Origin: an uncultured Verrucomicrobiota bacterium
Lineage (GTDB): Bacteria; Verrucomicrobiota; Verrucomicrobiia; Limisphaerales; UBA9464
Length of the DNA stretch: 19,421 bases
Direction of reading: 5' to 3'
NCBI GenBank assembly: GCA_903925515.1
Contig: CAIYFP010000425.1
Coordinates: 1 to 19,421 of the forward strand
Under the pieces are notes generated by a model. The model searched no databases, had not been told where the DNA came from, and worked only from the letters and a program-made list of their open reading frames with translations. Within the stretch, counting starts at the first letter, position 1. Every line of letters begins with the position of its first letter. The translations under genes and the position numbers were made by a program. Of this stretch, positions 7,952 through 15,086 are shown piece after piece.

Positions 7952-10555
7952 ATGTTCCAACGGAAAGGTCTCCCCCCGCTCGCCTGCCTTCTCCTCCTCG
8001 GCTGCGCCCTCCGCCACCCAAATCTCGCCCCCTCCCGGCACCCCTCCGGCAATTGGCCCGGCACCCAGTCCAACGGTCTGGTGCGCCTCCCCAACCAGTG
8101 GGCCCTCGACCCCGTCGGCAAGCACGTCCCGCTCGGCGACTTCCCCGTCAACGTCGCCATCCACCCGGCGGGCCGGTTCGCCGCCGTCCTTCATTGCGGA
8201 TTCGGAACCCATGAGGTCTTCGTCGTGGACATCAAGGCCAGCAAGTCCACCTCCCGCGTCGCCCTCTCCGAGGCCTTCGTCGGCATCGCCTTCACCCCGG
8301 ATGGCAAGCGCCTCGTCGCCAGCGGCGCCGGCAAGGAGGTCGTCCATGCCTTCGACTTCGCCGACGGCCTTCTCTCCAACCCACGCACGTTCCCGTTGCG
8401 CCCCCTCAAGGAACGCGGCGTCGCCGCCGGCATCGCCCTGTCCCCGGACGCATCCCGCCTCTATGTCGCCAACGTCCTGGGCCAGTCCGTCTCGGAGCTC
8501 GCCCTCGCGCCCGGGCTCGCCTCCGCCTCCGTCGCCCGCGAATTCATCCTCGGCGAGCCCGTCGCCGCCCCCACCAACGCCGACTCCGACCCCGACAAGG
8601 GCCTCGACGAGGAGTCCATCAGCAAGCGCGCCCGCGCCCTCCTCGAAAACCTCGGCGGCGATTCCCCCTACCCCTACGCCTGCGCGATCGACGCCCCCCG
8701 CAAGCGCCTCTATGTCAGCCTCTGGGGCCAGGCATCCATCGCCGTCATCGACCTCGAATCCGGCCAGTCCGCCCAACGGTGGCAGGTGCAGGACCATCCC
8801 AACGAGCTCCTCCTTTCCAAGTCCGGTGACACCCTCTTCGTCGCCAACGCCAACCAAAACACCGTTTCCGTCCTCGACACCGCCACCGGCAAGGCCCTCG
8901 AAACCCTCGTCGCCGAGCTTGCACCAGGCTCCCCCCCCGGCTCCACCCCGAACTCCCTCGCCCTCAGCCCGGACGAATCCCTCCTCTTCGTCTCCAACGC
9001 CAACATCAACGCCGTCGCCGTCTTCGACGTCCGCAACCGCGGCCGTTCCCATTCGATGGGCTTCATCCCCGTCGGCTGGTACCCCACCGCCGTTCGCGTC
9101 ACGCCCGATGGCAAGCAACTCGTCGTCATCAACGGCAAGGGCCTCGCCTCCCGTTCCAACCGCATGGGGCCCCAGCCCGGGCGCGAGGCCCCGGCCAGCA
9201 TCCGCGAATACATCGGCGGCCTCATGCAGGGCTCCCTCTCCCTCATCGACCTCCCCAAGGACCGCGAGGACCTCGCCGAGAAGCTCCGGGCCTACACCGA
9301 CCGCGCGCTGCGTTGCCGCCCGCCCGCGCCCGCCCCCGAGGTCGCCGCCAACAACCCCATCCCGCGCGCCGTCGGCCAACCGTCCCCCATCCGGTACTGC
9401 ATCTACGTCATCAAGGAGAACCGCACCTACGACCAGGTCCTTGGCGACATGCCCGAGGGCCGCGGCGACCCTTCCCTCTGCCTCTTCCCCGAGGCCGTCA
9501 CGCCCAACCATCACCGCCTCGCCCGGGATTTCGTCCTGCTCGACAACTTCTACGTCGAGAGCGAGGTGAGCGCCGACGGGCACGAATGGACGGTAGGGGC
9601 CTATGCCACGGACTTCGTCGAGCGCTTTTGGCCCCTCAGCTACGGGCACAACCAAGACCGCAAGTACACCTACCCCAGCGAGGGCCGCTTCCCCATCGCG
9701 GCGCCTGCCGGCGGCTACCTCTGGGACCGCGCCAAGGCCGCCGGCGTCACCTACCGCAGCTACGGCGAGTTCGTGAACAACGGCAAGACCACCAACGACC
9801 CCTGCACCACCCGCATCCGCGCCCTCCAAGGTCACTTCGACCCCGGCTTCCGCTCCTTTGACATGGACTACAGCGACCTCGCCCGCGCCGACCGCTTCAT
9901 CTCCGAGCTCCGCCGCTTCGAGAAGGAGGGCGACATGCCCCGCCTCCAGATCGTCCGCCTCCCCAACGACCACACGGCCGGCACCAGCAAGGGCAAGCCC
10001 ACCCCCACCGCCTACATGGCCGAAAACGACCTCGCCCTCGGTCGCCTCGTCGAGGCCGTCTCCCGGTCCAAGTTCTGGCCCATGACCGCCATCTTCGTCG
10101 TCGAGGACGACGCCCAGAACGGCCCCGACCACATCGACGCCCACCGCACCGTCGCCTACGCCATCAGCCCCTACGCCCGCCGCGGCTTCGTGGATTCCTC
10201 CCTCTACTCCACCTGCTCCATGCTTCGCACCATGGAGCTCATCCTCGGCATGAAGCCCATGACCCAGTTCGACGCCGCCGCCCTCCCCATGTACGCCGCC
10301 TTCTCCCCAAGCCCCGACGCACGCCCCTACTCCGCCATCACCCCATCGGCCCCCATGGACGAGAAAAACCTCGCCACCGCATGGGGCTCCGATGCCTCCA
10401 GCAAGATGGACCTCACCCGGGAGGACGCCGCCGACGACCTCCAGCTCAACGAGGTCATCTGGCGCTCCATCAAGGGCGCCCATGTCGCCATGCCTGCGCC
10501 CGTTCGCGCCGGCTTCGTCCTGCCCGCGGAGGAGGAGGACGAGGACGAGGACTGA
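7952..10555 (+). CDS. Lipoprotein with YVTN-type beta-propeller and PF04185 phosphoesterase domain
   Basis: This 867-residue exported protein starts MFQRKGLPPLACLLLLGCA; L-L-G-C at 15-18 is a lipobox, so it is probably anchored to a membrane by lipid on Cys18. Residues about 40-420 contain propeller blades of the YVTN kind (LSPDASRLYVANVLG, LLSKSGDTLFVANANQNTV, LSPDESLLFVSNANINAV). From about 475 the phosphoesterase family appears: IKENRTYDQVLGD, VSADGHEWTVGAYATD, RLPNDHTAG, FVVEDDAQNGPDH, resembling acid phosphatase AcpA and phospholipase C in alkaline-phosphatase-fold metal sites. It may release phosphate from extracellular esters. The tail ends EEEDEDED. An in-frame TTG at 7916 is possible but would displace the signal peptide. 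The gene is convergent with the purple-acid-phosphatase-like gene, 19 bases away. Confidence 0.88.
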   Translation: MFQRKGLPPLACLLLLGCALRHPNLAPSRHPSGNWPGTQSNGLVRLPNQWALDPVGKHVPLGDFPVNVAIHPAGRFAAVLHCGFGTHEVFVVDIKASKSTSRVALSEAFVGIAFTPDGKRLVASGAGKEVVHAFDFADGLLSNPRTFPLRPLKERGVAAGIALSPDASRLYVANVLGQSVSELALAPGLASASVAREFILGEPVAAPTNADSDPDKGLDEESISKRARALLENLGGDSPYPYACAIDAPRKRLYVSLWGQASIAVIDLESGQSAQRWQVQDHPNELLLSKSGDTLFVANANQNTVSVLDTATGKALETLVAELAPGSPPGSTPNSLALSPDESLLFVSNANINAVAVFDVRNRGRSHSMGFIPVGWYPTAVRVTPDGKQLVVINGKGLASRSNRMGPQPGREAPASIREYIGGLMQGSLSLIDLPKDREDLAEKLRAYTDRALRCRPPAPAPEVAANNPIPRAVGQPSPIRYCIYVIKENRTYDQVLGDMPEGRGDPSLCLFPEAVTPNHHRLARDFVLLDNFYVESEVSADGHEWTVGAYATDFVERFWPLSYGHNQDRKYTYPSEGRFPIAAPAGGYLWDRAKAAGVTYRSYGEFVNNGKTTNDPCTTRIRALQGHFDPGFRSFDMDYSDLARADRFISELRRFEKEGDMPRLQIVRLPNDHTAGTSKGKPTPTAYMAENDLALGRLVEAVSRSKFWPMTAIFVVEDDAQNGPDHIDAHRTVAYAISPYARRGFVDSSLYSTCSMLRTMELILGMKPMTQFDAAALPMYAAFSPSPDARPYSAITPSAPMDEKNLATAWGSDASSKMDLTREDAADDLQLNEVIWRSIKGAHVAMPAPVRAGFVLPAEEEDEDED

Positions 10556-10574
10556 CTTGCTCGGGCTGCCCTTC

Positions 10575-12013
10575 CTACCGGCCGGCCCCGTCCGCCCGGA
10601 CCAGCACCGTCTTCACCTCGTCCGGCCCCACGCTGACCCGGAGGATTCCCGAGCCGGGCAACAGCTCGCCCGTCACGTATCCGTACTCGCGCGCCGATTG
10701 CATCGCGCCGCGACGGTGTCCGGGCTGTGGAACCAGTTGATACACCACGCCGTCCCGTTCCTGCCTCGCAAAGAAATGGTCATGGCCATGGAAGACGGTC
10801 ACGCGCCCGCGCCGGCGAAGCATCTCGTGGATCAGTGCCTCCCACCCCTTTCGACGCTCCGCGAAGCCCGCGCCGCCGCCCGGGTCCTCCCCGCCCCACT
10901 CCAGCCAGCGTGATGCCTCCGCTCCCCCTCGTGCATCCTTGCCCTGCCCTCCCACGAGGTGGTGCAGCAAGACGAACACATGCCGCGAGGTGTCCGCGGC
11001 CAGCAACCCCCGCAGCCACTCGTGCTGGTCTCGCCCAGGCGTCCGCCCCCAGCCGTCCGCGCCGCCCCTCCCCGATCGTTGCGAGTACCAAAACGGGTCC
11101 AACGCAACAAACAACCCATCGCCCCAGCGCCATGCGTAATAGTCCTCCAGCAAACCCAGCCGCGGATGCCGGCTCGTGTTGCCCGTGTAGAACCCGCCCG
11201 GAACAGGGTTCGGAAAGTTCCGCGTTCGCATCCCATGCGACCATTCCCGCATCGCCTCGGCCTCGGGACCGCGGCCCGGCGATTCTCCGTCATGGTTGCC
11301 CACCACCATGAACACGGGCGCATGCCGCCCCACGATGCCCAGCCACCACCTCTGCGCCCCGTACATCGGCGCCGCGTCCTCGTGCCATGCGTGCTTGTCC
11401 GTCATGAACGTGTCCCCAAGGTCCACGTGGAAGTCCGGCCGCGCCGCCACCGCGTTGCTCAGGCTTCGCCCGTAAAGGTCCAGCAAGACCCCATGGTCCA
11501 GGTGCGAGTCCGCCTGCACCGTGAACACGAACGGCCGCCCCGCCGGCCGCGCCGTGTGAAACCCTCCCCCGGACACCACACGGGATTCTCCCCCGGCCTC
11601 CTTCGCCAAGACCCGGTACTCATGGGCCGCGTCCGGCGTGAGCCCCGCGCAAGCAATCTCCCGCGCGGTCCATGGCCCGAGCCCCGCCGAGGTCGCTCGC
11701 CTCCATTCCCCTCCCTCCACCGCCCGATGCTCCACCACGACGTCCCCGCCCCGCGCAAGGCGCACGCTGAGGGTCACCGACGTGTCCGTCGGACGCGCCA
11801 GCAACACGTCGGCCTCATGCGCCGGAACCTCCGTCTGGAAGGCAGCCGCAGGGGGCGGAACTCGCCGTTGCCACGAGGCCGACGCGGGCGGCCCACCTGC
11901 GCCTCCTCGGCCATCAGCCCGCACGCGGCCATCACGAGCGCGACGCGACACGCCCGCCACGCCCATGCAAGGCCCCGTGTCCCGCCTGCCCAAACCCACG
12001 GCTCCAATTTCAT
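10575..12013 (-). CDS. Purple-acid-phosphatase-like metallophosphoesterase, frameshifted after the signal peptide
   Basis: The catalytic part carries the calcineurin-like motif set: QADSHLD, DLGDTFM, VVGNHDGE, LLHHLVGG and VFHGHDHF, giving a two-metal phosphoesterase site. Before it lies a beta-rich module (ADVLLARPTDTSVTLSV to AHEYRVLAKEAG), like the N-terminal domain of purple acid phosphatases. In this frame the N-terminus is poor, with no ribosome site. One frame over, an ATG at 12013 overlaps the sulfatase stop (ATGA), follows GGGGAAGGG, and encodes a good signal peptide (RVALVMAACGLMAEEAQ). The two halves join sensibly if one G is restored near 11885-11905, for example in the GGG run at 11892-11894. 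So this is one exported enzyme with a frameshift, either real (pseudogene) or a sequence error. If translated as it stands, only a short peptide results. Confidence 0.8.
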
Positions 12014-13422
12014 TCCTTGCCCTTCCCCTTGCGCCGTCCCCGACGCTCGCCAGGGAGGCTGCTCGCCTCCACCGCCTTGCCTCCGGGTTCCCGCGCCGTC
12101 GGCATCGCGGCGTTCACCCCCTTGAGATAGGCCGTCAATTCCGCGTCAAGCTCCGACGCCTTGCAGGGCAGCTCGCGCGACAGGTCCCGCACCTCGGACG
12201 GATCGCGTCCGAGGTCAAACAACCGCAGGCCGCCGTCCTCGTGCACGCGCACCAGCTTCCAGTCGCCACGGTAGATCACGGACACCGGCCCCAGAGGGTC
12301 CTTGTCATAGTGCGGGAAATGCACCACGAACGACTCCCGAGCGCGACGCACCACGCCGCCCGCCGGGTCGCGGAAGACGGGCTCAAGGCTGCCTCCCTCG
12401 ATGCCCGGCACGCCGGACACGTCCGCCCCGGCCAGCCCCGCGATCGTGGGAAGCAAGTCCACCATCGTCGCCATCACGCGGCTGCTCGCCCCGGCCGGAA
12501 CCCCCGGCCCCCGCACCAGCAACGGCACCCGAAGCCCGCCCTCCCCGAGCGTGCCCTTCCCCCCGGCCAACGGCGGGTTCCTGCCCGGCGCCCCATGGTC
12601 CGTCGTGTAGAAGACATAGGTGCCCCCGGCCACGCCCAGCTCGTCCAACACCGCCAGCACGCGCCCCTGCGCGGCGTCCGCGTCCTCCGCCACCGCCACG
12701 GCACCCGCCCGCGCCCGCCCACGCGCGCCCAGCCTCTCCTCCGCCGCCGCATACGTCTCCGGCCGGGCATCCAGCACGCTCTTCCCGGCGTACTGGCACA
12801 GATGGACGTAGAACGGCCGCCCCTCGCCAACCGCCCTCCGGATGAACGCCACCGCCGCGTCCGCGCTCGCGAACGCCTGCTTGGGGTTCGGATGCTCGCT
12901 GTTGTCAGGCCCGCCGTTGGACGTGGCGCCCGAGCTGGCGTCGAATCCATGCCGCGACGGGTCCGTGCGCCCAAGATGCCACTTCCCGAAACGCGCCGTC
13001 GCGTAACCCTTGCCGCGCAGCACCTCCGCCAGCGTCGTCGTCTCGGACGCCAGCTCCTTCGACGCCGTCGCCGGGGCCAGCCGCGTCGCCGCGCCGCCGT
13101 CGTCGCCGCGGCCCTCGCTCACGAACGTCATGCGCAACTGGGCCGGGCTGCGCCCGGTCAGGATCGCCGCGCGCGACGGCGTGCAACGAGGCGATGCCGC
13201 AAGGAACCGGCCGAAACGCATCCCCTCCCGGGCGAGCCGGTCGAGGTTCGGCGTCCGCACCTCGGGGCTCGCCGAACGCGGGTCGGCTTCGTCCATGGGC
13301 ACGGACAACGACGACCATCCCTGTCCCTCTCCAACCAACACCACGAAACTCAGCGCCGGGCGCGCCACGGCCTTCCATGCCACCGCCAACCCCATCATGG
13401 CGCACGCGACCCGCACGCTCAT
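12010..13422 (-). CDS. Formylglycine-type sulfatase, exported
   Basis: This 470-residue protein has the sulfatase signature CTPSRAAILTGR, with Cys80 as the residue normally converted to formylglycine. Also present are FGKWHLGR, FYTTDHGAPGRN and GGKGTLGEGGLRVPLLV, the usual C-terminal metal and sulfate pocket. The N-terminal segment (VRVACAMMGLAVAWKAVARP) is a likely signal peptide, so it would act outside the cytoplasm on sulfated compounds. Oddly, the first metal motif, normally a pair of Asp in a VxADDxG context, reads VLVGEGQGW here. The start is firm: AAGGAGG lies seven bases before the ATG at 13422, which overlaps the end of the YHYH gene as ATGA. The stop overlaps the phosphatase start in the same way. 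The substrate is unknown. Confidence 0.9.
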   Translation of the reverse strand: MSVRVACAMMGLAVAWKAVARPALSFVVLVGEGQGWSSLSVPMDEADPRSASPEVRTPNLDRLAREGMRFGRFLAASPRCTPSRAAILTGRSPAQLRMTFVSEGRGDDGGAATRLAPATASKELASETTTLAEVLRGKGYATARFGKWHLGRTDPSRHGFDASSGATSNGGPDNSEHPNPKQAFASADAAVAFIRRAVGEGRPFYVHLCQYAGKSVLDARPETYAAAEERLGARGRARAGAVAVAEDADAAQGRVLAVLDELGVAGGTYVFYTTDHGAPGRNPPLAGGKGTLGEGGLRVPLLVRGPGVPAGASSRVMATMVDLLPTIAGLAGADVSGVPGIEGGSLEPVFRDPAGGVVRRARESFVVHFPHYDKDPLGPVSVIYRGDWKLVRVHEDGGLRLFDLGRDPSEVRDLSRELPCKASELDAELTAYLKGVNAAMPTAREPGGKAVEASSLPGERRGRRKGKGKE

Positions 13423-13811
13423 GGCCGGCCCTCCTTTCCTTGCGTGCCCGCCCCGCGCCCCCCCCGGCGCCGCCGCCCGCACGCATCGCCGTTGCCACCG
13501 CCCTTGCGCGCCCCAAGGACATGCGACTCGCGCCGCACGTTCCCCCGCGCGTCCACGAACTCAAAGTCCACCGTCCCGTTCGTGCGGACCGCGTATCGCA
13601 CCACGTTCGTCGCCTTGCCCACGCGCACGTCCAACTGGAACTCCCGGTCGGCCCGGTTGCTGAACCCCATGACGGTCGCCCCACGCAGCGGCGGAAGGGC
13701 CGGGCGCACAGGCGCCGCGCTGGCCTGCGGCTCCACCTGGCCGCCGCGCTCCGTCACCTCGCCATGGAAACCGCCGTTCAGGTACGGGTAGGTGCGCGTC
13801 GCATGGTAGTG
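13419..13811 (-). pseudogene. C-terminal part of YHYH-domain protein, separated by an in-frame TAG
   Basis: Directly after the TAG at 13814-13812 the same frame continues HYHATRTYPYLNGGFHGE, then VTERGGQVEPQ, RPALPPLRGATV and a beta-rich end (VRYAVRTNGTVDFEFVDARG). In intact YHYH-family proteins this is the normal continuation, so I read it as the distal third of the upstream gene, about 130 residues. If made separately it could begin at GTG 13757, but that start has no convincing ribosome site and would lack a signal peptide. The TGA overlaps the sulfatase ATG. The Gly/Arg/Lys-rich last 30 residues look disordered. Confidence 0.7.
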
Positions 13812-14423
13812 CTAGCCCAGCCCCGGACCCTCGTGCCCGTTGAACGCGTCAAGGTTCGCGGGCGTGCTTCCGTCCGGGTCCTTGAACCCGAAGATCGGAT
13901 ACCCATCCAACGCCCAGGCCACCGGCTTCCCCTCGCCCACCACGCCCTGCAAATGAGTGGGCGCAACATGGTAGTGGTAGTCATCCGCCCGCCCGCAGTG
14001 CCCCCCGAACTCGTCCAGCTCGCCCGCAAGGAACGTGTCCGTGCGCCCGTCGTTCTTGATCGGGTTGAAGATCGGGATGCCGTTGGCCGCCACCGCGATC
14101 GCCCCCCGGAAGAAATGCTCCCGTGCCGACACGGGCACCTTCGCGGGCACGGTCCGCAACGGGATGGGCCATGCGTTGCCCCCCACGTAGGACTGCGGCA
14201 ACGGCACCTGCTGCTGCCATGCCGCGATGCCCACCATCATCCGGTGCGCCGGGAGGCCGTCGGACTCCACCCACAGGTAGCTCGCGTCGTTCCGGGTGGT
14301 GACCTTGGCCCCAAAGCCCGAGAAGACCCCGTGGAACTCGCCCGGCACGGTCTCGGCGGCCAAGCAACCCCACGCCCCCGCCGCCAATCCAAGCAGCCCG
14401 GCGCCCATCCTCGTGCACCTCAT
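13812..14423 (-). CDS. YHYH-domain exported protein, proximal part ending at a premature TAG
   Basis: The 203 residues start MRCTRMGAGLLGLAAGAWGC, a signal peptide. A YHYH family (PF14240-like) domain follows: YLWVESDGLPAHRM, NAWPIPLRTVPAKVPV, IAVAANGIPIFNPIKNDG, and the eponymous DDYHYHVAP near residue 146. DGYPIFGFKDPDGSTP then NGHEGPGLG lead to TAG at codon 204. Proteins of this family are secreted and common in planctomycetes and verrucomicrobia, often beside sulfatases; their function is not established. The stop falls on the first Tyr of the second Y-H-Y-H copy, and the reading frame goes on, so the gene appears to be 13419-14423 with one nonsense codon. ATG 14423 was chosen because it opens the signal peptide; ATG 14408 is an alternative. 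It is first in the operon with the sulfatase and the phosphatase. Confidence 0.8.
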   Translation of the reverse strand: MRCTRMGAGLLGLAAGAWGCLAAETVPGEFHGVFSGFGAKVTTRNDASYLWVESDGLPAHRMMVGIAAWQQQVPLPQSYVGGNAWPIPLRTVPAKVPVSAREHFFRGAIAVAANGIPIFNPIKNDGRTDTFLAGELDEFGGHCGRADDYHYHVAPTHLQGVVGEGKPVAWALDGYPIFGFKDPDGSTPANLDAFNGHEGPGLG

Positions 14424-14452
14424 GGCCCAACCGGACGCGGCGACGCCCGCAA

Positions 14453-14482
14453 ATGATACGCCCAAATTGCCGGCATCGCCAA
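14453..14482 (-). promoter_or_regulatory. Candidate sigma-70-type promoter for the YHYH-sulfatase-phosphatase operon
   Basis: On the minus strand TTGGCG (14482-14477) and TATCAT (14458-14453) are separated by 18 bases and lie about 30 bases before the YHYH start. They match the TTGACA and TATAAT consensus at four and five of six positions. This is one of few AT-rich spots in a very GC-rich window and sits in the 78-base gap after pgsA. It is a consensus match only. Confidence 0.4.
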
Positions 14483-14501
14483 GGCACCCGGCCCGCCCGC
14501 A

Positions 14502-15080
14502 TCAGGCCCGGCCGGGACCACCCGGGCCGCCGGAGCCCGCATGGCGCATCCCGTCCCAGCCGTACTGGATCCCGGAGACCAAGGTCAGCACGGCCGCCCC
14601 CGCCGCCAGCCATGCCTGAACGGACGCCGGCCACCGCAGCATCGTCCAGGTCAACGTCGCCATCTGCAGCACCGTCGCCGTCTTCCCCGTCCATCGCGGC
14701 CGAATCAAGACGCGCCCCACCATGAAGTGCACCACCGCAAGGCCAATCACCGCGAGCACGTCCCGCGACAACACCGCCAGCGCAAACCACCTCGGCAACG
14801 GCGTCAGGTGCGGCTGCGGCAACGACAAGACCACCACCGCCGACACCAGCAGCAGCTTGTCCGCAAGGGGGTCAAGGACCGCGCCCAGCTCGCTCCGCTG
14901 GTTGAACCGCCGCGCAATGAAGCCGTCCACGCCGTCCATCGCCGCGGCCAACGCGAAAATGAACAGCCCCGCCCAACGCAACGACTCGTGACCCGTCACG
15001 CGATGCTCCAGCATGCAGTACAGGAACGGCGGGATCAGCAGGATGCGCAGCAACGTCACCTTGTTCGCCGTCGTCATCAT
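14502..15080 (-). CDS. pgsA: CDP-diacylglycerol-glycerol-3-phosphate 3-phosphatidyltransferase
   Basis: The protein has 192 residues and several membrane segments. The CDP-alcohol phosphatidyltransferase motif is complete: D48-G-V-D51-G52-F-I-A55-R56, then G65, D69 and D73 (LGAVLDPLADK). The Asp residues bind the metal and activate the substrate. PgsA makes phosphatidylglycerol phosphate from CDP-diacylglycerol and glycerol-3-phosphate, the first committed step to phosphatidylglycerol. The N-terminal NKVTLLRILLIPPFLY is typical of PgsA. Two ATGs in tandem (15080, 15077) can start it; GGAG lies nine bases before the first. It follows cinA by six bases and closes a cluster with plsX and fabH, so it fits a lipid-synthesis operon. 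The Gly/Ser-rich C-terminal tail is not conserved. Confidence 0.9.
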   Translation of the reverse strand: MMTTANKVTLLRILLIPPFLYCMLEHRVTGHESLRWAGLFIFALAAAMDGVDGFIARRFNQRSELGAVLDPLADKLLLVSAVVVLSLPQPHLTPLPRWFALAVLSRDVLAVIGLAVVHFMVGRVLIRPRWTGKTATVLQMATLTWTMLRWPASVQAWLAAGAAVLTLVSGIQYGWDGMRHAGSGGPGGPGRA

Positions 15081-15086
15081 CCGCGC

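Noticed and set aside
7637..10483. Very long open frame (about 948 codons) antisense to the phosphoesterase lipoprotein
   Set aside because: It is Gly/Val/Glu/Asp-rich, with no domain or ribosome site, and mirrors the codon pattern of a real gene at high GC.
10556..10574. Bidirectional terminator between the convergent phosphoesterase and phosphatase genes
   Set aside because: The gap is 19 bases and no stem with a T-run on either strand could be found.
11774..12013. Separate small secreted protein of 79 residues starting at 12013
   Set aside because: After the signal peptide it becomes Arg-rich noise overlapping the good phosphatase frame; it is better read as the displaced start of the phosphatase.
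13812..13814. TAG as an inserted amino acid (pyrrolysine or general amber reassignment)
   Set aside because: Other genes in the window end normally at TAG and the family has Tyr at this position, so mutation or error is simpler.
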